From a virus, in IMG/VR virus record IMGVR_UViG_3300025127_000113, positions 1 to 36,082 of that record: a DNA stretch of 36,082 nt; one strand, written 5' to 3'. Shown here piece after piece: positions 30,006-36,082 of this stretch (within the stretch, counting starts at the first letter, position 1; each line of letters starts with the position of its first letter). Made by a program: the position numbers and the translations under genes. The notes beneath the pieces were generated by a model, which was not told the DNA's origin, ran no database searches, and worked only from the letters and a program-made list of their open reading frames with translations.

Positions 30006-31846
30006 TACCTTCCTCCATCAGGTTGAAATGCTACACGAATAGCACCCCATCTCCATTTAGCTTCAGTTGAATTAGTAGAAACTTTAATACTGGCTTGCCT
30101 TCCTCTGGCTCTAAAATCTATTTTCTTTGTGGACTTTGTAATAGTAAATGGTCCTTTGGTAACTGTCTCTGTACTCTCTGGATAGTCTTTAGTAGTAATA
30201 GAAAATTTAATATTACCATCTGTTAAATCAAAGTCAGGTATCATTCTATTTAAAAACATTAATTGATTACCATCTTCAATATCAAAGTCAGCAGATTCAA
30301 TAAAAGATGATAAAGGTTCTCCCGCTCCTGTTTGAGTATCAAACCCTACAGGTTCATTATCATATAAATTACTACCTAATATAGATGTTCCTGTAGTAAT
30401 AGTATTTCCAAAAACATATTGATCTGCAAAGGTAGTAAATAATGTAGTACCAATTGTCCAATAATTTTCAACTGGTGAATATATTACATACTTATCACAA
30501 TCATTATTAGATGTACTATTAGATGGATATAACCAAATAATTTCATTAAACTCTGAACTAATTCCTGCATATATTTTATCAGACTGTGATAAGTTTAATT
30601 CATCAAAAACATGTTTTCTAACAGAACATGGGAGGACTCTTACTTGTCCATCATTAATATAAAAGTTATCATGTCCCATCCAAATAGATGCACCATTATA
30701 ATCAATAGCAGCATGTGGTGCAATTAATCCACAGTTTGATCCGAGTTGTTGAAACTTAAATACAAACGGAGGACCAACAAAACTCATAGCCCATAATGCA
30801 TTATCTGTCCAAATATTAACAGCATTACGAGAACGAACACCACCAACAATTCTAGTACCGTCAGTTAATAAATTATCTCCAGCATTAGAACTAACCGAGG
30901 GAGTCCAGTTATCTCTACGGTTTGTATCACACCATCTAACTAACATAGGATTATATGCACCACTTAACTCATTAGCTCCTAATGCAATAATATGTCTATC
31001 GTTTGGAGATACTAAAATAGAGTCAATAGTAGTAGGAGAATTAGTAACAGTAGTTAATCTTATAGGTGATGTAGATGCATCTGTATCAAAGAAGAATATT
31101 GGACCTTTACGCCTATTTGCTACAACATCTTCACCATAGTTATCAAGACTCCATTGTGTAATCTGCGTTACTAAACCTGTCGATCCTGCTGATGCTGGTT
31201 GGTTCCAAGCTCTTGTTTGAGATGCACATACAGTTGCTTGATATTTAGCAGCACTATAACCAAGACCTTCAACAGCAGTTGATGTACCTGTTGAAATTAA
31301 ATAATTTAAAGTAGCACTTCCTGATTGCGTGCTTGTAGCATCTGCTGCATCTGTTACACTAATTTTATATACGTTAGCATTTATAACAGATTTAACCTCA
31401 TATGTATTATTTCCTAAATTAATATTACCGCCAAGATTAGTTCCTGCTGATGTAAAGTTTACAAAATTACCAACAGCAGTGCTACTATCTGTATCAGATA
31501 CGCATACTATATTTGATCCAGCAGACGTACCAAAACAATTTGTAAGTGTAACAGTAGATACTATTGGTGTAACATCAAATAGTGAATCACCATGAAATTC
31601 AAAAAGTTTTTTATCTGTACCAAACATAGCTCTTTTAGTTTGGCTATTATCAATCCAAGTTAATAAATCTCTAGCATTACCTTCAAAGGTATCGTTTATC
31701 TTAGTTTCATATCCTCTAAGACACTCAGGTTTACCATCTCGAAAACGAACTCGATCTGCGTTAAACCATTTTCCTTCTTCAGCATATTCAGTTGACTCTT
31801 TAAATATGCCTGGTGGAAACTCAAGTTTGACTAGCTTCCCTGTCAT
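30005..31846 (-). CDS. Tail hub/nozzle-like protein (613 aa)
   Basis: The 613-residue protein opens KLVKLEFPPGIFKESTEYAE and GKWFNADRVRFRDGKPECLR, the standard beginning of a large phage tail-hub family found in podoviruses. Repeating beta-rich units follow, consistent with a beta-propeller: AMFGTDKKLFEFHGD, RDNWTPS, IVGGVRSRNAVNIWTDNALW, GPPFVFKFQQLGSNCGLIAP, ASIWMGHDNFYINDGQVR, YSPVENYWTIG. It ends with a beta domain (RARGRQASIKVSTNS). By position between the fibre genes and internal proteins it corresponds to the T7 gp12 nozzle or P22 gp10 hub. Fold and role are inferred; the N-terminal family motif is the strongest evidence. Confidence 0.65.
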   Translation of the reverse strand: MTGKLVKLEFPPGIFKESTEYAEEGKWFNADRVRFRDGKPECLRGYETKINDTFEGNARDLLTWIDNSQTKRAMFGTDKKLFEFHGDSLFDVTPIVSTVTLTNCFGTSAGSNIVCVSDTDSSTAVGNFVNFTSAGTNLGGNINLGNNTYEVKSVINANVYKISVTDAADATSTQSGSATLNYLISTGTSTAVEGLGYSAAKYQATVCASQTRAWNQPASAGSTGLVTQITQWSLDNYGEDVVANRRKGPIFFFDTDASTSPIRLTTVTNSPTTIDSILVSPNDRHIIALGANELSGAYNPMLVRWCDTNRRDNWTPSVSSNAGDNLLTDGTRIVGGVRSRNAVNIWTDNALWAMSFVGPPFVFKFQQLGSNCGLIAPHAAIDYNGASIWMGHDNFYINDGQVRVLPCSVRKHVFDELNLSQSDKIYAGISSEFNEIIWLYPSNSTSNNDCDKYVIYSPVENYWTIGTTLFTTFADQYVFGNTITTGTSILGSNLYDNEPVGFDTQTGAGEPLSSFIESADFDIEDGNQLMFLNRMIPDFDLTDGNIKFSITTKDYPESTETVTKGPFTITKSTKKIDFRARGRQASIKVSTNSTEAKWRWGAIRVAFQPDGGR

Positions 31847-31849
31847 AGT

Positions 31850-32773
31850 CTATCTCTTAAAATCATAAAGCATAACTGCATCAATAGTAGTAGCACTTCT
31901 TGCACTATATACTAGCATATCCATAGCATTTGCTGTAGTTGTTAATACAGGAACAGAACCACTAACAAATTTATATACTGTATTATATCCTAAAGTTCTG
32001 TTACCTGTACCATCTTGAGCAACATATATAAGACCTGTCTGTCCTGCCGTAGCATTAGATGGTGCAGCAAGAGTTCTATTATCTGTAAGAGTTACCATAA
32101 AATTATTGCCTGTTAAAAAGTCAACAGCAATAGATGCAGCATCAGTTAATGTTGTAATAGGATTAACTGCTCTAGCAGAAGTGCTAATAACAAATTGACC
32201 ATCTCTTACAGTTTTAGTTCCTAAAAGAGTTGTATTAACTGTTACAGAAGTTCGTAGATAACGAATATCTGCTAAAGATGTATCAGGAACATTTGTTGCA
32301 CAGACTCCTATATCTGCACTAGCTGCTGTACCTAGGTTTAAACCTTTGGTAGTTACAGAACGAACTGAAGTATTATCACAATAAACCCACCCTACACTAT
32401 CAAAAGGAATATCATATCCATCGCCAGCAGCAGTTTTAATTTTAATAATATTACTAGTTGATGTATTAGCAGATACATCATTATTAATTAAATAATGTTT
32501 TGTATTAGCAGGAACAATTAAAGAAATAGTATTATGCGCTCCTCCTACTGTACCTTTAATATGCAAAATAGCTGAACGAGCTTCATCTGCTGCTCCATTA
32601 TTAGATGTTAATGTAACAGATGTAGTTGCTCCTACACTAATAGTAGCAATACCTGCAATGGCATGATCAGTTAAACTAATTACACCTTCATTTAATACCT
32701 GACCCCAGCTATTAGGATTGTCTCCATCCCCCTGTTTATTAAGGCGTATATTTGTTGTAAATGTACTTGACAT
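31850..32773 (-). CDS. Virion surface or tail-associated beta-rich protein (307 aa)
   Basis: The 307-residue protein begins STFTTNIRLNKQGDGDNPNS and NSWGQVLNEGVISLTDHAIAG. That opening is widespread at the N terminus of tail-fibre-like or decoration proteins of marine phages. The rest is Thr/Ala/Ser-rich beta sequence (VGATTSVTLTSNNGAADEA; FMVTLTDNRTLAAPSNATAG), with TGLIYVAQDGTGNRTLGYNT and a final LVYSARSATTIDAVMLYDF that matches fibre-like repeats. AAGGAA precedes the ATG. A virion surface or accessory fibre role is likely, since it lies between the hub and the main fibre. Confidence 0.6.
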   Translation of the reverse strand: MSSTFTTNIRLNKQGDGDNPNSWGQVLNEGVISLTDHAIAGIATISVGATTSVTLTSNNGAADEARSAILHIKGTVGGAHNTISLIVPANTKHYLINNDVSANTSTSNIIKIKTAAGDGYDIPFDSVGWVYCDNTSVRSVTTKGLNLGTAASADIGVCATNVPDTSLADIRYLRTSVTVNTTLLGTKTVRDGQFVISTSARAVNPITTLTDAASIAVDFLTGNNFMVTLTDNRTLAAPSNATAGQTGLIYVAQDGTGNRTLGYNTVYKFVSGSVPVLTTTANAMDMLVYSARSATTIDAVMLYDFKR

Positions 32774-32775
32774 TA

Positions 32776-33156
32776 TTAAATTCCTTTACTTATTTCTGGC
32801 GACCCTCTTGCTACAATATAACCTATAAAGCCATTATTTACTGGTGGCACTATTTTTAATATAGTAGTATTATTTTTTTCGTAATCTTTATAACTTCCAA
32901 GAACCCTATCGACTACAAAAAGTACAGGCGGTCTAAGAGCAACACATTTGCTAGTAATTCTTTTTTTTGTAATTTCAACTATAAATTCATCTTTACTTTT
33001 AGAATCAGCAAGTGCAATCTCCATTATAGATTTTTCTTCTCTACAGATAAAAAATGCTGCTACCTTATCACCTTCTTTCCAAACCTCTTCTGCCATGACG
33101 CAACTGGGCAATATTGCAAAACAAGCAGCAAGAGTAAGAGCAATTAATGTTTTCAT
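32776..33156 (-). CDS. Secreted small protein with signal peptide (126 aa)
   Basis: The 126-residue product has a clear signal peptide (MKTLIALTLAACFAILPSCV then MA), with predicted cleavage after VMA at residue 22. The mature part is about 104 residues with two Cys (in FICREEK and SKCVALRPP) that could form a disulphide, and ends in a beta-rich section. It contains no known domain. It lies in the late operon between two fibre-region genes and overlaps neither. Periplasmic export by the host Sec system is expected. Superinfection exclusion, receptor blocking or lysis help are possible roles; none can be chosen from sequence. Confidence 0.65.
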   Translation of the reverse strand: MKTLIALTLAACFAILPSCVMAEEVWKEGDKVAAFFICREEKSIMEIALADSKSKDEFIVEITKKRITSKCVALRPPVLFVVDRVLGSYKDYEKNNTTILKIVPPVNNGFIGYIVARGSPEISKGI

Positions 33157-33159
33157 TTA

Positions 33160-33717
33160 TTATACCACACTTTCTCTAGGATTAACAGGCCACTCATTAA
33201 ATTCAGATGCTAATTTACCAGCATCTCTCATCTCTTCTGTATATACTGTCATAGCTTCAAGACCTGCAACATCTGACTTATCATCAATAGCAGTCTCTAA
33301 TGCAACAGCTTTTGCTCTAAGGTCTGTACGCCACTTTGAAAGGTCTGCTGGCTTTGCAGTGCCGTTGTCCTGTTCTCTGATAACAATCCAGTCAGTTTGC
33401 TCTAGATAATTAGCAAGAGTTTTAGACACACTATTTTTCATAGCTGCTTTAATATCATCTATATTATTAGCAGACTGTGTTCTACGAACAACAACTCTAT
33501 CTTCTTCTACAGCAGGAGCAGCTTCATTAGTGCTGTAGAACATATTTGATATGTAACTACCTTCATATACATAAGGTACAATACCAATAGCTTTACGCTG
33601 TTCGTCTGTCCAAGAACGAGTAAAAATAGATTTAGAATATTGTACATTATTAATTGTCATGGATTTTGGTCGGTGAATAATTTCTACCAACTGACTCCCC
33701 ATAATTCTTGCCCACAT
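33160..33717 (-). CDS. Tail-fibre-associated or assembly protein (185 aa)
   Basis: The 185-residue protein starts MWARIMGSQLVEIIHRPKSM and has VQYSKSIFTRSWTDEQRKAI, the form of the short N-terminal domain in phage tail fibre assembly (DUF4376-type) proteins. A Trp-anchored C-terminal helix pair follows (YLEQTDWIVIREQDNG; ADLSKWRTDLRAKAVALETA). It lies directly downstream of the main fibre gene, where such chaperones are encoded. AGGAGAG sits just before the ATG. The call is by motif resemblance and context; it could also be a virion component. Confidence 0.6.
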   Translation of the reverse strand: MWARIMGSQLVEIIHRPKSMTINNVQYSKSIFTRSWTDEQRKAIGIVPYVYEGSYISNMFYSTNEAAPAVEEDRVVVRRTQSANNIDDIKAAMKNSVSKTLANYLEQTDWIVIREQDNGTAKPADLSKWRTDLRAKAVALETAIDDKSDVAGLEAMTVYTEEMRDAGKLASEFNEWPVNPRESVV

Positions 33718-33726
33718 AATACTCTC

Positions 33727-36082
33727 CTATCTTCCGTAGATCGGTGGTAGCGTACCATTACCACCTATATCTGCCATAGCCATATAAACATAAGTTCTTC
33801 CAGTACCATTTATTGTGCCAGAATTTGTTCTGAGCTTGATACCATCAGACAAAAAATCAAAAGCAGGATTGTCTGCAAAGTTTGTATTATGTGCTTCTTC
33901 TGCGGTATTAGCATCAGCCTCTAATGTACCACCATTAGAACCACCAGCAGTGGTAGTGCCATTAAATGTATATCTTGCAGAATCAGCAATAAACCAGTTG
34001 TGAGAAGCGTCAGCAAGAGTAGCACACTTAACTAACCAGTATCTAGGTTTGAAACCTAAACTTAGGTAAACCCCATCATCAGAAGAATTTCCAATATAGC
34101 TTCCTACTTTACACACACCAGAAATTGATCTTAGTGCATAAAATACAAGGCTTTCACCACTTGCATTTATTTCATTATGAGTACCAATTTTAAATACATT
34201 AGCAGTTGGATTAGATGCATCACTTCCACCAAATTTTGTAGAGTTAGCTGCAAATGCTTGGTTAGCTACAGCAAAGTCTGCTGTGTGTGTAGCACCTCCA
34301 CCATCTGTATGCCAAATCAAACCAAATGTGGTACGACTAAGGTTGCGTACTATGATCATTTCTGGAATGCCACCAAGCCCATGCCCGACTGTAGAATTAT
34401 CAGTACCATTTCCAGTGTAAGTTCCCACACTAAAGTGAGCAGCATTAGCAACAGAAGAAGTGCTGGCTATAGTTCCAGCAGGAGATGTGGTTGAGGTGCT
34501 ACCAGAAGCAAGCCAATTCCAACTTACATAGTCTTCAGTATTTGTATTTACTTGGGCTAGATTACCAACTGTAAAACCATCAGACCCAAAGGTTGTTAGT
34601 CCTTCAGATTCTGTACTTGCGGTGGTATTGGTATTTGATTCCCATTGCTTTGTCACACCTCTGGCAATGTCATATAGTGCATGGTCATCGGTAGCATCTC
34701 GGTTTTTTATCCAGACCCAAGAGGGTGAAAACCCAACGCCCGTGACTGCTTTACCGCCAGAACCAATTGCAGTGCCATTGCCTGTGTAAAGAGTAGAATT
34801 AAAGTAATCTATTCCTTGATAGTCTGGTGCGGTTAGGTTTGCAGAATTTAAAGCTTTAGCATCTGCTGGTCTGTTTGTTGAACCAGTCCAGTCATCTTCA
34901 TCCATTATAAGAGTTTGAGTGGAAGAACCACCAAGATCAACTGTTATAAAATATACAGGCTCAGAACCGCTAGTAGGCAGTCCAGTTGTAGGCATAGCAC
35001 CTGTTTTGCTAGAACCGCTTGTTGGATCACCAGAGTTAAACCATGAAATCGTTGATCCAGAAATGCTTCCAAAATATATTGCTCTGTTATCGCCATCCCA
35101 AGCTACGGCAAACCTAACCGCCCCAGATTGAGCAGAACTATAACTTGAGGTAAGAGTGCCATTGTTATTAACCGAACCATTGTACGTCTGATAGATATGA
35201 GTTTCCGCTGTCGAATTAGCCCAAACGCCTGTGCCTGTATATCCAATAGCACTTTGTTGTGCTAAACCTAAACCAGGAAAACTTTGATCCGCAGTATCTA
35301 CTTCCCAGTACCACAGTCCAGAAAACGGCAGAGTTTGTGACATAACAATTCCACCGTTATCAACTACGACAGCTTTTGTATTACCTTCACTCAAAGTAAC
35401 TGAACCGCTGCCAACTCTTGCAAGAGGATTCCAAACAGGGTAAACTTTGCTAGGTGTATTTTCAGATTGATTATTACTATCTATACTTGTAGGAGTAAAA
35501 TCATTACCATTACCACTAGCATCTGTGCCTAAGTTACCAACGGCTGAATCTAAAATAATTTGTTTAAAACCCCATCCAGACGTACCAGAAGAATTAGAAA
35601 TATTAATAAGTTTCCAATATCTATGTGAACCAGGATTATCAGATGTAAGGTCTAGTATACCGCTATTTGCAGTTGATGTTATTGATACATTACTAAAGGT
35701 TGTTCCAGTATCAGTAAAGTCTGAACCATTATCGGAAAACTGAACTTTAAAGTTACCAGTTATTGAGCCTCTTGAAGTAACTTTAACAGCTTTAACATCT
35801 TTTGCAGAACCTAAATCAAAGGCTACATGATCATTATCTACATTAGTTGCTGGATCAACATTACTTCGCCATTCAGTTGTAAAATTTCCATCTGTTAAGT
35901 TAGATAGTGATCCACTAACTGTACCAGCGTTAGACGTAGGTGTAACACCAGAGGATAAAGCTACACTTGCAGATGAAAAGTCTAAACAAAAGCTATTACC
36001 ACCAGCGGAAGATGCGAGTGCAGCAATATCACTATCTTTCTTTGGAATAATTTGTGAACCATTAGTTCCAAATGTAAATGTG
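33727..36082 (-). CDS. Tail fibre/adhesin with discoidin-like and SPRY-like domains (5' end beyond window)
   Basis: The frame is open, without stops, from the right edge through to the TAG at 33727, giving 785 residues in the window; the start lies beyond 36082. An in-frame TTG at 35392-35394 is not a real start, because homologous-looking sequence continues upstream. In order: an F5/8-type (discoidin-like) carbohydrate-binding pattern at about 35530-35930 (LSNLTDGNFTTEWR, VKVTSRGS, SHRYWKLINIS), then a SPRY-like domain at about 35000-35380 (GLWYWEVDTADQSFPGLGLA; RFAVAWDGDNRAIYFGSI). Two copies of a repeated unit follow (GVGFSPSWVWIKNRDATDDH; GLGGIPEMIIVRNLSRT). This layout fits a receptor-binding fibre. 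Domain names rest on pattern only. Confidence 0.8.
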   Translation of the reverse strand, partial: TFTFGTNGSQIIPKKDSDIAALASSAGGNSFCLDFSSASVALSSGVTPTSNAGTVSGSLSNLTDGNFTTEWRSNVDPATNVDNDHVAFDLGSAKDVKAVKVTSRGSITGNFKVQFSDNGSDFTDTGTTFSNVSITSTANSGILDLTSDNPGSHRYWKLINISNSSGTSGWGFKQIILDSAVGNLGTDASGNGNDFTPTSIDSNNQSENTPSKVYPVWNPLARVGSGSVTLSEGNTKAVVVDNGGIVMSQTLPFSGLWYWEVDTADQSFPGLGLAQQSAIGYTGTGVWANSTAETHIYQTYNGSVNNNGTLTSSYSSAQSGAVRFAVAWDGDNRAIYFGSISGSTISWFNSGDPTSGSSKTGAMPTTGLPTSGSEPVYFITVDLGGSSTQTLIMDEDDWTGSTNRPADAKALNSANLTAPDYQGIDYFNSTLYTGNGTAIGSGGKAVTGVGFSPSWVWIKNRDATDDHALYDIARGVTKQWESNTNTTASTESEGLTTFGSDGFTVGNLAQVNTNTEDYVSWNWLASGSTSTTSPAGTIASTSSVANAAHFSVGTYTGNGTDNSTVGHGLGGIPEMIIVRNLSRTTFGLIWHTDGGGATHTADFAVANQAFAANSTKFGGSDASNPTANVFKIGTHNEINASGESLVFYALRSISGVCKVGSYIGNSSDDGVYLSLGFKPRYWLVKCATLADASHNWFIADSARYTFNGTTTAGGSNGGTLEADANTAEEAHNTNFADNPAFDFLSDGIKLRTNSGTINGTGRTYVYMAMADIGGNGTLPPIYGR

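Noticed and set aside
32948-33409. A 153-codon frame on the + strand
   Set aside because: It runs opposite to two late genes, one with a convincing signal peptide and the other with fibre-assembly motifs. No ribosome-binding site.
35392-35394. TTG as start of the tail fibre gene
   Set aside because: The same frame is open all the way to the window edge and encodes discoidin-like sequence, so the true start is beyond 36082.
1-36082. tRNA genes, CRISPR arrays, insertion sequences, integrase or attachment sites
   Set aside because: Looked for cloverleaf ends, regularly spaced repeats, transposase or tyrosine/serine recombinase motifs and found none.

Overview
This window looks like about 36 kb of a lytic, probably short-tailed (podovirus-like) bacteriophage genome of a Gram-negative, likely aquatic, host. 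Evidence: nearly gap-free coding, many small overlapping genes, a T7-type replication module (primase-helicase, family A DNA polymerase, ssDNA-binding protein, two PD-(D/E)XK nucleases), T7-like internal virion proteins, and lysis genes including a lipoprotein with a lipobox. The DNA is A+T-rich. I see no integrase, repressor, tRNA, CRISPR array or phage RNA polymerase. The strong promoters I can find are host sigma70-type. The gene set (class II ribonucleotide reductase, ThyX, glycosyltransferases, large injection-type proteins) resembles marine podoviruses of the HMO-2011 type; that placement is inference from memory.

Left arm, + strand, 1-19343. Positions 1-3794 hold a run of small, mostly unknown early-type genes, a GP88-like cysteine protein and a secreted SleB-like wall hydrolase. 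3797-9984 is replication and recombination: primase-helicase, polymerase, a PD-(D/E)XK nuclease, SSB, a terminator, a RecB/Cas4-like exonuclease, a GIY-YIG protein and a DUF3310 protein. 9996-13331 is nucleotide metabolism (B12-dependent ribonucleotide reductase, ThyX) with small neighbours. 13417-17703 is an accessory cassette: an Hsp20 chaperone under its own promoter and a ROSE-like RNA thermometer, a GT8-like glycosyltransferase, an 806-residue glycosyltransferase/methyltransferase/DUF115 fusion, and a methyltransferase. 17705-19343 holds a holin, a small lipoprotein, a cupin, a membrane protein and the small terminase subunit.

Right arm, - strand, 36082-19340. Transcription enters from beyond the right edge. 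In gene order it encodes a tail fibre (5' end outside the window), a fibre-associated protein, a secreted protein, a virion surface protein, a tail hub/nozzle-like protein, two small proteins, three large internal-virion-type proteins (495, 714 and 1399 aa), a spanin-like membrane/coiled-coil protein, an M15 peptidase, and a 544-aa protein ending in a Hint (intein/hedgehog-like) domain. The two arms converge tail to tail and overlap by 4 bases at 19340-19343. Large terminase, portal and capsid genes are not in the window and probably lie to the right.

No stretch over 300 bases lacks a gene. The most notable signals are the ROSE-like thermometer ahead of hsp20, the Hint domain on a virion-type protein, the three-domain glycan enzyme, a terminator that contains the ribosome-binding site of the next gene, and a small family of near-identical promoters.
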